A stretch of 64,000 bases of DNA from Psococerastis gibbosa (Eukaryota; Arthropoda; Insecta; Psocodea; Psocidae), in assembly GCA_963971405.1 (NCBI GenBank), contig OZ020486.1, positions 33,999,419 through 34,063,418 on the forward strand, written 5' to 3'. A program made the translations under genes and the position numbers. The notes under the pieces were generated by a model. The model did no database searches. It was given only the letters and a program-made list of their open reading frames with translations, and was not told the origin of the DNA. Numbering within the stretch: the stretch's first letter is position 1; each line of letters opens with the position of its first letter. Shown here piece by piece: positions 1 through 12,100 of the stretch.

Positions 1-778
1 AATTTCTTACAAAATTTAGAAAAATTAAGCGGAACTCTGGAAAAAAAATGAAAATATTTATAAATTATTAGAATTGCTTGAAATTACACATGGATTCAGA
101 TGTTCACATAATAAGCCACAAAACATCAATTTAGTACTTTAGGTTCCTCATAAAATGTCAAGTGGAAGGAGTTCCAAAATTATAGCCAATTAGTGTTCGT
201 GACGGCCTCTGCCTGTAAATCCTAATGCGGAGGAACATTTCTTCAAAAGGGTGTGACTTTTTTTTGTAGCTGTACGATACATGTTATTTCCTGTGAAACT
301 GGATTTAGTTTTTAAAAAACTGAGAGGGGGGGACCCGATTTTCTCTTAATTACTCTGCTGTACAAGTTTTAATCAATTTTAGTAGTATATAACCGTTGGA
401 TTCATTGATTATGTATTTCATGCGTCGTATCGTGAGGAATTTTTAATTGATGTTTATGTAACTTTCCCATGTATTTAAAAATACGATATATCTCACATTT
501 ACGGAAAATTCACTGCACATACCAAGAAATTCCTTTTAGAGTATGAATTATGGATTAGTCCTCCACAGATTTTATTTATTACAATTTTAAAAGATTGAGT
601 AGTGAATTGAAAATTGAAAGTGGAAAATTTAGGGATGATCCATGGGTGGCCAATGTTAATTTTTTTTTAGTAAAATAGTGTAGGCAATACAGAATTGCTT
701 CACCTCACAAAGCCAAACTGCGGGATTTGCTACTCGTGCAACAGAGCTACTGATTTTGGCCTAGAGGTTCACAAAGCT

Positions 779-1186
779 CTTAAGAAGATGTGGAGTGTAG
801 AACATTGGCACCCCAAAATCCAATACTATATTTTTGTAATTTAATTTACTAAGCGAGTGAAAAATGTGGTATGTTCAAGTTGTGGTTGACTATTTCATGC
901 ACCATATTATAGGATGTTTTAAATTGTTTGTGGTTAAGGTTTTCTATGGGGAAATTTTAGTCCCAGTTTTTATATTTTATTTTTATTTTTTTTTCATCAA
1001 AAAAAAATTGTCAGCATATGTGCCGGAAATTAAAAATACCTGAGAATATGATGCACGAAAAATAGACTTCTACAACTTGAATAGACTAAATCTCTAATGA
1101 CTTGCTTAGGGAATTTTATAAATCATGAAAATTCAATCAAACATCAGTTTGGTGTGCCAATTTTGTACGTTCCACATCGTCTTAAT
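779..1186. repeat. Foldback (inverted-repeat) element, GCACCCC family
   Basis: The left end (CTTAAGAAGATGTGG, GGCACCCC) is matched by the reverse complement of the right end (GGTGTGCC, CCACATCGTCTTAA). The inner arms also pair around a motif like TTGTAGAAGACTATTTCATG. Related copies lie at about 2680-2830, 7370-7700 and 8520-8880. It looks like a non-autonomous DNA element; no coding capacity. Confidence 0.65.
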
Positions 1187-2679
1187 GGAACACTGATAGT
1201 ATAGTGGCAACTTAAAATAATTGGTTACAATCTCTTTTAACAAATTTAACATTACTAATAATTGGCCGTAATTTATGTCTTACTTTTCAGTACGGTGTCA
1301 TATTAGAAAACATTTTAATTTTATTTTTTACGTGGAGTGTTTGTTTTATATTCTCAGCTTAGATGTTGATTGAAATTATATTATGAGCCATTTACTGTAC
1401 ATGCTCAAATTAGGATCCCCAAATTTTCAAGGTCATGTGTATGCAGGATGATTGGTTCTATTAGTATATTGTAGCTGTGATTCTATTCTTACTATTGTAA
1501 TTATAGGCCCTATATTTATATGCCTTTTTATTGAAAAAGGTATGCCTTAGTGAAGATTTTAAGTAATATTGAATTGTAATAAGGTCTATTTTACGGACAA
1601 ACTGTACTCCACGAGTGTATTAAAAATTGAAATAATATGTCTACAAAATTAACCACGGTAATGTCCGTAGATGACCTTAACTCTACTCTGAATACGATAC
1701 ACTACACATATTGTAAATTGTATATACAATACCTACTATTGTTCTTCAATGCTAAGCACCATTTCCTATTTTAATGTATTGTACGTCTGGGTACATAAGC
1801 ATTTTAGTTTGAAACCTGTATACCGGCTCTTTGCGACTTAATCTTTGCTGAAAAATTGTGCCACAATCTATTATTGTAATGTCATTCTCGTACAATAATA
1901 TGTAAAATAACACAGCACAATCACATGGATATTGCAAACTTCAGAAAATGTACCTAAAGTATCTATTATATAAATAATCAATCATATAATATGGTTTGCT
2001 ACACTCGAAAAATATGCAATAAAGTCTACTAGATAAGTTGCTTGGGGTCGACAGAACTTCAAATGGGTTAAGGTGAGTTAGTTTTGCAGCTAGTTGGTAG
2101 AGTTCTTGGCTGTGGATGTTACCGCCATTTTAAAACTGCTAGCCAGCCTTGAGGACAGGTTATTGGACTTTTTTGGTAATCGGTCTCCGTCTTATTTACG
2201 TGTAGTAGGTCCCTGGCGAAAAATGCATGGAGTAATTAATACAAAGAATGTGGCTGGGGGAGGTGAAGTGCCAGGATTAGGATTAATACGTGGCTGGCCA
2301 GTCTGTTGCGAACAGCTGCAACCAACGATTAGACGAGCTTAAGGAGTTTAATAAAAGACCTATTTATTTGATTTAATGTTCCGAATTCAGCTCAGTACTG
2401 ACACATTTGAAAGAAGACAATTTTAATTAGTAGGCCAGGCCGTTGGCTGACTTCGCAGCAATTCACACCACAAACATCTGGATGTCATAGGAATCTTCTA
2501 ACCGTTTGTCCTTATCAGTCGCCATAACATGATGCAATCATTTTGGATAACAAGATGTCCAAAGAGATTAAAAGACCTTAGCGGGTTACATCTCACTTAC
2601 ATCCATCCCATTTCCCATGTTGAAAAGAGGCAATAGCCCAGCTTGTTAATAGCTTGTGTTAAGTTTTTCCATAAACATT

Positions 2680-2830
2680 ACTGGGGGAATTTTTAGTCCC
2701 CAGTTACTTCTACGCAAGAACTGCTGTGCTTGAAATTAAAAATACTTTAAAATGTGACGTACGAAATAGTCTTCTACAACTTAAATTTTCTAAATCCTCT
2801 TACGATATTCATAGTACTTTTTAAATTTTA
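2680..2830. repeat. Partial copy of the GCACCCC foldback family
   Basis: Shares the segment with GGGGAATTTTTAGTCCCCAG, the AAATTAAAAATAC stretch and AGTCTTCTACAACTT seen in the copies at 779-1186 and 7370-7700. Only about one arm is present. Confidence 0.5.
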
Positions 2831-3145
2831 GCGCCAATAGCCATTTTGAGTCGTTTAAAGTTGCGGCATTTGGTCAAAATCGGAGTTTGTATGTCATCTA
2901 GCGGAAACATTCAGAAACTAAAAATTAAATAAGCAAAACTTGTTAGATGGCGCAATCTTCCCAATTTTACATTTTTTGATTTTTGTCCGCTTTTGTCACT
3001 CTCCGTGGAAATATCTATTATATTAATTCTTTGAAAACATTTAGTATGTGATTACATATTGTAAATTTAGCGGTATTTTGACTTATTTTTAGCTGTGTGT
3101 CCATTATTTTGGTCTTGGATAGTCGTTGGTTTTCGTTTGTTTGGA

Positions 3146-3163
3146 AATGGAAGTTGCGTGTTG
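3146..3163 (+). promoter_or_regulatory. Short upstream ORF before the AGFG start
   Basis: ATGGAAGTTGCGTGTTGA is a five-codon upstream frame ending 7 bases before the main start codon. If it lies in the 5' UTR it could lower initiation at the main ATG. Two in-frame AUGs follow (3165 and 3171). Confidence 0.35.
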
Positions 3164-3170
3164 AATGAAA

Positions 3171-6100
3171 ATGGCTTCCAGCAGGAAGAAACAAGACGAT
3201 AAAATTTTAAAAATTCTAAGGGAACTAGTTTCTCTACCTGGAAACAAAGACTGTTTTGATTGCAAGCAACGGGGGCCGACTTATATTAATACCACAATTG
3301 GCTCATTTGTATGCACAAGATGCTCTGGACTTCTGTAAGTGTTTTCATACTTCCGTTATTTTGCCAATCCCAGCATGACTGCAAATGTCAAACAGAGGTC
3401 TTACATACTTAGCGTATGTGTCAGATCCCCTCTATTTTTATCATTATGTCGCAAAATTGGGTTTCTAAGGTTCCTTTGTTTAGAAGCATATAAGTATAAG
3501 ACCCATAAGAGGGAGGTAGCCTAAGGAAGACGTTGAGTTTTGAGTAGGTTTCTTGATGTTTTGGACAGTTTTAGACGCAAATAAGTGAACAAAAGGTAAT
3601 TTTAACTTTTAGGCGAGGATTAACTCCCCCTCATCGAGTCAAGTCAATCTCAATGGCGACATTTTCTCAAGACGAAATTGATTCTCTAAAAAACAGGGGA
3701 AACGAGGTAAGATTATCATTACACATCCTCAATTACAACAATACAACTAGGCTATTATGGTTACGGCGCTTGGCCCTATACTAGTTGACGCGTAAAGTAT
3801 AACTGTATGCTAGGCATTACATGCTAACTCTTTGAACTAAAAAATTGTTACTATGCTTTTGCTGTGGGTCATAGTTGAGAGATTAACTATTTACTATAGA
3901 GATGGTTGCACGGCGGCTGATTTACATAACTCCGGATGGTAGGTCTATACTATATTGTCTCGGTTTTGCAATGCTTTATATGCCATTTCACATTAATTTC
4001 ATAGCCAGTTTAATTCGCAAGTGTGGAGCCCACTTTTTTTTAAATATATTTTTTGCCGCTTACAAACTTTATAGGCTATCTGCGCAAGTTAATTGTAATA
4101 GTTGCCCATTAACCTACTGCCTAAATGGGCTCATTGTATTATCCCTATCAGCCCTCTTATATTACCCATTGTTGACCTTTTTTTAAAGCCTCCAAACCTA
4201 AGCCTAAGCGACTTCGGTGGCCAGGTGGTAGCATGCGTGTACTTGTGCGAGTCTCTACACACCTTGCGATGGGAGACGTGTGGTAACTCAACACAAGTAC
4301 CTATAAGGTTACTTAGTACGGTGATTGAAGAGGATAATCGGATACATTCATTAAATTGTTTGCACGCAATTAACCTTTTTTTTTTTTTAAATAAAAAAAA
4401 TAAAACCTACAACTGCTTTTGGCCGGTTTATACTGGCTTTTATAAAAATATGATGTTTGTAGATAATATGCCTACTAGGAGTATAATAGATAGTCTTGCC
4501 AAGCGTTCGGCTTCGGCAGCTAATTTTGTTATACCTTGGTACCGTTTAGACAAGACAAGATCGGTTGTACAACCATCTTTGGAGCAATTAATAAGTATCC
4601 CTTATTTGGTCTTAAAACCTTTATAAATGGTATGTTAAGGGCAGGCTGACAGAAACGCAGCTGTATAGTTTGGCTGCGTTTGAACCCAGGCATGGGGCGG
4701 TCTAGCAATAGCAGACGTCTTGAGTGTGTATGGACATGATGTTTAACTCTGGAGTAACAAGACTTCGGTGGCAAGGTGGTAGCGCGCTTGTACGTGTGCG
4801 AGTATCTACACACGTTGCTGTCGGAGACGTGTCGTAACTCGGACCGAAACCACTTTCTATCCATGAGTTATTGTGCCTAATTAATTACCCTTTGTGTACC
4901 AAAGATATATGGTACAATATTATAAAATGTGTGAGAATGTGTATCCAATACTTAAAACTGACTGCAGTATAATGTACATACTGTGGAGGGAGAGTCTTAT
5001 ATAAAAGAATAAAAACTGAAGTAGGCCCTATGGGCAGAATGTGTTCTAAACTAGACAAAATTTAATGACATGGAAATTTGCCCTACATGACCTCCTGAAC
5101 ATACCCAGAAAGATCACTAAAAATCCCCTTCTGAGAACATGCCTAAACGTCCGCCATTTTGGATTTTTCGACAAAATCCCACTAACTCGTAAACGAGACA
5201 TTCTTCTTCTTTTAATGCCTCTTCTATTGAAGATTGGCGATCATCAAGGCAGTTTGGACCTTGGAGACTGCTGCTCTGAAAAGGGAGTCCTGCTCTTGCC
5301 GAACCACTGCCCCAGGTATTTCAACCTGGATGTTCTTCTGCCGGGAGCCCTCTGTCGCGACGCGATAAATTATAAAAACTTGCGGTTTTCCCCAGAATAT
5401 TATGTTTCAATCTGCGGGTGATTTTCCAATAAAACAGACCAAGCTGAACCATCCTAAACAGGGCTGACGTCTTGGATATTTTGAGAGAAAAAAGTAGCAA
5501 TATCTCCTGAACAAGTTTGATATTTTTAACTTGGTATTTTTCCATAGGTAGTGTAGGTCGAAGAAACTACACATACTAATTTAGTTAACCGTGAATCAAC
5601 TTCGAAGAAAATGACAGCTGTCAGCTGCTATTGAAAATTAACTAATATTACTTTAAGGAGATGTTTAATCGAATTGATCCGAAAAAGATGGGCTGGGGTT
5701 CCCTACTCATGTTTAGTCTTAGATTCTACAATGGAAATCATTTAAAAATATGACAGACAACTTTTAAGTTTTAAAATAAATGTAACAAAAGATTTGATTG
5801 CTGGAATTTCGTGAGTTCAGGGCCAATATTAGTCACCTAAGTTCTCCCCCTCGGGGGCCTTGAGCTATTATGGTGGGGGGTGAAATTTTACACCAAAATG
5901 GGGTATTTTTGCACAGTGTCGCTTATATATATACTTATATATACTATATACATCGAAAAAGTAGCCGTATAAACTATAAAACTCACTAAATTCTGCGTCG
6001 AATGACTTAAAAGCGTGAATTTAAGACAACTCGCTCCAATTTGGCAGGAGATCCTGAAGGGATCAAATTTTCACTTTTATTTTCTAATTATCAATTTCGC

Positions 6101-9100
6101 ACCAGTTTTGCAGTATTATTATAAAAACTGATGTATTTATCGAAAAAATAGTCGGAATAAATGTTTTAGATGATTGTTTTCTGTTTACAATGAGACTAAA
6201 AGTTAATTCTTAGGACCAATCGTATGTAACCTGTATAGCAAGACCTTAAGGGGGATGATACACCATAAACCTGTGTAAATTACATAGAGACCACTGGTAA
6301 TAGTGGCAAAAGATCGGGTATTTTCGAATTTTTAGTGTATCATACGTATCTATTATACCGTATATGACTAGTAAAACGCCAAAATTTTGAAAGTCTACAA
6401 CTTATGCTAACTCAGCAGTGGACGAAAATGTTTTTTTTTGTATTGTATTATTATTATTATTTTATGTTTTAAATTTATTTTTATAAAGATTTCTTTGGAT
6501 TTTTAAAGATTATGGCTACTATAGCAATTTCGTGTTTGCCTATTTAAAGTACCGTAAGTTACTTTTTTTTTTACTGACACTGAAGCGATTTTAATGTATA
6601 CGTCATATGCTAACTCAACTATGATTTGGTCATTCTTTAGAAAAAGCGACTATTTTAGGTATTAATCATGTTCATAGTCGAATTCTGAAGATATGAGGGC
6701 CTATGACATGGAATTGATAAGCAATTAATTCGTTGTAAGTACCGAAATCAACAGTTTTAAACCTACACGGGTGACTGTAGCTTTTTAAGCCCAGCCCCTG
6801 CGCTTAAGATAGAACAGCTGCACTCCATATGAATCAGAATAGTGAACAAGTGGTAAATCCCTCTTAAAAGGAAGTTGTATCGCTTAAATTGTGATAATTT
6901 TTCTATGAAACCCAGCAGATAGTTCATTTATAGAACGCGCTTATGTGTCTAATTTTTATTCGACTGTTATCTAATTTATAAATTTACGTTTTTTCTTCAG
7001 CACCGCACGGAATAAATTAAACTTTTTATCTCTCCCTTGCTTACAGTTTTGATTACATGCGTGGCATGACAAATAAATGTGCCGTAAGAAGAACATGTTC
7101 ATTATCTGACAAGCCTAAAATAGTGCAATAATCCCAATTTATGATCCAACAATGCATCAGAAAATGGCTTTCACGCCTAGCTCATTCTATGCTCTTAACA
7201 TATTATTTTCATATAATATGTCATTTGGTAGTTTCTGGGTAGTGGTGTTTATAAATGTTAGAAATGTGTTATAAATTATAAGTTAATAATTAATTAATAT
7301 GTGTTTCTGTTAAAATTATACAAACAACAAGTAATCAACATGGAAGTAAAATCGTCAAATTTTAACTTACTACTACAGTACTTAGAAAATTAGCACCCCA
7401 AAATTTGTTGTTATTATTGACTTCATTTTTTAATTAATTAACAAAGCAAGTTATTAAAGATTTGGCTCATGGAAGTTGTAGAAGACTACTTCATGCATCA
7501 TATAATAAGAAATATTAAATGTTTGGTACGGTACCTTAGTTCTTTCATAAAAACCAGTGGGGACTAAAATTTCGTGTAATCTGGGATTTTTGAAAAAAAA
7601 AACTACAAAACCGCAAAGTAAAAATAGGGTAGCCTATTATATGATGCACGAAGTAGTCTTCTACAACGTAAATGAGCCAAATTTTTAATAACTTTGTCAG
7701 GACATGTAGATTAGTGGTAAGGACTCTGACTTTCACCCGAAAGGTCGTTGGTTCGAGTACCACACATGCTACATTTTCTGGTCATGCTTCGGAGGGCATG
7801 TAAAGCAGGCGGTCCCGGGCCTTCCTAGTTGAGTGTAAGAAAGGGCTTTATAGCCCTACCTCCGCTAGGTTGGCTTAGTAATAAAACAAAAAGTTATTAT
7901 TTATTTATTTAACTTTGCTGAGGTTATGAAATAAAAAATGTAGTAGTTTCTAACGCCTGCTTTCAGCATTTATGCTTTAAGCAACCCTATCAGCCTGGCG
8001 GGGCGGGGCGGGGCGGATTTTCTTATAAGCCACTCTCCATCTTCGCATAATGGTCCATAGATCCTCCTTGTTATTTTTCTATCCAATACTCTCAGTTTGC
8101 TGTTTGTTTGCGTAATTGACAGTTAGATTCCAGGCTTCCGAGCCGTATGTTGCAATATGTGTTATAAGGGTTTTATGTATCCTTAAAATTTAGTGTCTCT
8201 GGATATAAGTCTTGACTTGAGTAATTTCATATTTTCCATGCCGCTTATAATAGTTGTTGAAGCATGTTTGCTGACCTTCTACTGAGCCAGTGACGTCAGT
8301 AGGAGTCATGGTGCACCATCTCTGGTCCACACGTAGCGTTCATCTCGTTCCTCGCTTATGTTCCATGGGCGGAATATATTATATTGGATATTACTAGCTC
8401 ATCATGAACGTATTGTGTTGTTCAAATGGCCTTGAGGAATGAGCTTTTTCTGTCAGTTTGTACTTTCTGTGCCTCGAATTGAATAAATAATTTCTCATTA
8501 GTAGTTACTGTTAAGAGGACATGCTACGTGGAAAATTAGCACCCCATATTTGTTGTTTTTATTGACTATTTATTTATATTTATTTAACACTGCAAGTTAC
8601 TAAAGATTTGGCTCATGTAAGTTGTAGAAGGTATCCAGGTGCTTTTCATAATGTTTTAACTTCATGCATCTAAGTAAGTAACTAATAAAGATGTGGTATA
8701 TCAAAGTTATAGGATGTAGAGGACTACTTCGTACACAATATAATTTTTAAGTTTTGGAGTTTTAACTATTTCGCATGGAAATTACGGCGAATTTCACGCA
8801 TTGTAAAATTCATGGATAAATCATCCAAATTAAAAATACCCTAAAAAACCTTAATAAGGACTCCACGTATAAAAATATTGCAATTTCCTTTTGGTAAAAC
8901 CACTAAAACCAAGCACAAAAGTAATAGTTTAAGCAGATGCCCTGAAGTTGTGCCCAGCTGGTTCGTGTTTATGTCCGAAAAACACGTTAATTTGGCTTAT
9001 CCTGTGCAACGCAATGCCCACGGGCAAGCTCAGCGTGTGAGCGTGAGTTATAAAAGCAATTATTCATTTGTTGGTCTCTGTGGCGTCAAGCCATCATATT

Positions 9101-12100
9101 TCATGTTTTTCTTACTGACGTACCTGCTGGTTGATTGATTACTGGAAATCCCCGTATGAACATGGATAGGCTACATGTATTTTGTGTCTAGCTTCATGGT
9201 TGGTATAGGCGCGGTTTCCACCGACCTCTAAGTGCAAAATACACATACGGTGAGGTGGTAGCAGATATCATAAATAAAGGCGGGTTTCTACTGACCTCTC
9301 ATTGCAGAATGCAAATGACATTGACGGAAATTTTTGTTTTACTCTATGCCATAGTTAAAATTGACCAATGATCATAGTGTAAAATCACAAACAAACAAAC
9401 TAAATTTAAAAAATGGCGTCATGGGATATGTTAAGTACAACATTTTAATAGATTTCTATGAAAAGAAAACTTCAAATTTCCGTCAATGTCATTTGCATTC
9501 TGCAATGAGAGGTCGGTGGAAACCCCGCCTAAGTCTTGAATGTCTGCTACTACGTCACCGTATGTGTATTTTGCACTTAGAGGTCGGTGAAAACCGCGCC
9601 TTACTATTATGACTGATGAGTACTGATCAACGTGCAATACTGGGTGTTTTAATAAGAAAGTACAGCTATTGGCATGCAAATAATGTAACGATTGAAATTT
9701 CCTTAGAGTACAATATACAACTCAATTTAATGTTAATATAGTTCGTCATCAATAGTCCAATAGAGTATAGGCTAAAAGCGGAAGATCGAGGCTCGGTACA
9801 TGATATTAAAAAAAAAAATCCATCCAGCCCTAATGGGTACCTTACCCTCGCTGGAGTGGAAAACCGATGCTGTCGGCCATGTTGCTGACCTCAGCGTCCC
9901 AAATACAGCAGTCAAGAGAGAGGTTAAGTATTCAGCCCTAGACCATTATTTAGTTGCATTTTTTTACTCACGTAATTATGGCGAACATATAGTGAACTCA
10001 GCAATTTGTATATACTTCTTTGCAATTTGAATAAAGTGGAAAATGTTTACTGTTATAATTTAAATAATATACGGTACTGTATTATCCACAACCGGTTTCG
10101 GAGCACAGTATCATCAAGAAATTGAAAAAATTGCACTAACAATAAGTTTATGGGTGCGTGTTTTAGAGTGTGATATGAAACTATGCCGAAACATGTGTCT
10201 GTGATATATATATTATGTAAATGTAGTATTAAGTAATAATTATGAAATACTATCAAGCACCAAGTCACGATGGAAACTATCAATATTTAATATACAGTAT
10301 GTCTTTGAGTATATAACTTCGGACTTGACATAGTTTCCCTACTTACTCTTTTTTGTTTGGTTAAAGTACTGCAGACGGTTGTGGCTGGCTCACTACGACG
10401 GCAATCAAGTATTGGACACCAAAGATGAACAGAATGTCCGTGACTTTATGGTCGCCAAGTACGAGAAGAAGCGCTACTACCAAGATAGTATGAGAAATGG
10501 AATGACGCCGTCCCCGCAGCCGCCAGCATTACAGCAAAGCAAGCCGCCTCCTCAGACAATGGTTGTGAAGCCTCCACCGCCGCAGGTCAGCCATATTGCT
10601 CAAACAGTACAATAGTAATTTTTTGTAATTTTTGAACAACTTTTTATGTCTGAATGGTGCTTTCGCCTGTTACTTTGCGTCAATGGTGAGCTTGTCTCAG
10701 CTTGTCCATTATCGCTGTAGCCCGTGTAGGATGACATCGAGGACGTATACCAGTTTGGCAATGGCCAAAAATTCATTCGGAAACAAAATAGAATGCGTAA
10801 AGTCCGAAATCCACGGGGTCGTTGACATTGGACAAGGGACCATTGGGCATAAGTGGGCCTAGTTGCTTAAAAAGCACTTCAGGACATTATTATTTATATA
10901 TAGCTGGTGTTTGAAAACTATAGTCGGGGAAAAACTTGCTCTGCATTGTTTTTTTTTCATTAGGCGCGTTTTCCACCGACCTGCAAGTGCAAAATACACA
11001 TACGGTGACGTGGTAGCAGATATCATTAATAAAGGCGGGGTTTCCGCCGACCTCTCATTGCAGAATGCAAATGACGTTGACGGAATTTTTTTTTACTCTA
11101 TGCCATAGTTAAAATTGATCAATGATCATAGAGTAATATCACAAACAAACTAAAATTAAAAAATGGCGTCATGGGATATGTTAATTACAAACATTTTAAT
11201 AGATTTCTATAAAAAGTAAAATTCAAATTTCCGTCAATGTCATTTGCATACTGCAATGTGAGGTCGTCGGAAACCCCACCTAAATCTTGAATGTCTGCTA
11301 CCATGTTACCGTATGTGTATTTTGCACTTGCAGGTCGGTGGAAACCGCGCCTAAAACAATATTACATTATAGGATGTCGTCATAAAAATAAACCCGCATA
11401 GAGTACATACACATACATGCACACATACTATTGCCTAGGAATACGAAGAGTGCTCCATAAATTCCTGTACTGAATAAAATGCACTGTCCATCAAATATAT
11501 TTTTATTGCTTTCTTAAATTGGCTGACACATTGATTTCCACCAAACGTTAACAGCATGGACCATGGACCGTAGGAAACCTGACACTTTATAATTCTTTAT
11601 TAATTTACCAAGCAAGTACAGAATCAAAAAAGTAATAAGTAATGCAACTGTTCAATGAATGCATTGCTTCTAGGCTTTCCAAAATTTGGAGTACTGGTAT
11701 AGATGGTTTTGACCCCTATTTTAAAATCATTGAAGTGCTCTAAATACCAGACGTACGATAACATTCATTGTTTAAAGCTGTAATCCACACAATAGGTATT
11801 AAGACCAGAAGTAGCCTGGATATAATAAACCTGGTTTTGCTTTAAAAGGTCATGTCCATAAATCTGCATTTTATTGCTAAAAATAGACGACATAGTGAGG
11901 ATCGGGAACTTGGCTTGTAAAGTTGTTAATTACTGGGCTAGCCCTCTTCCGCCTATTCCCTAATCCGGTACCAGTGTACCAGTAGTGGTTGGGCCATACG
12001 CCTATCATAGACAGTGCGCTGTGCGTGCTATCACTTTCACTGAGTTTGCATGTCAAATGTGGTCCATTGGTCGCGTTGAGGAGCAGTTGTTGCCAGGCAG

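Larger units (their letters stand above)
1..3164. other. Upstream region of the AGFG gene
   Basis: No convincing coding region is seen here; the short open frames have no recognisable domains. The stretch is AT-rich and holds one foldback repeat (779-1186) and a half copy of the same family (about 2680-2830). The last few hundred bases should carry the promoter and 5' UTR of the AGFG gene, but I see no clear TATA box or initiator and do not place a transcription start. Confidence 0.5.

Noticed and set aside
5065-5421. A 118-aa hypothetical protein
   Set aside because: No domain, no splice-compatible neighbour and low-complexity Leu/TTC runs; probably an antisense reading of an old repeat.
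9208-9600. CRISPR-like array of repeats
   Set aside because: The repeats are inverted and nested, not regularly spaced direct repeats, and the host is a eukaryote.
10586-10615. Extension of AGFG exon 3 to the TAG at 10613-10615
   Set aside because: A good donor (CAG/GTCAGC) precedes it and clear downstream exons complete the family C-terminus; a retained-intron isoform is possible but unsupported.
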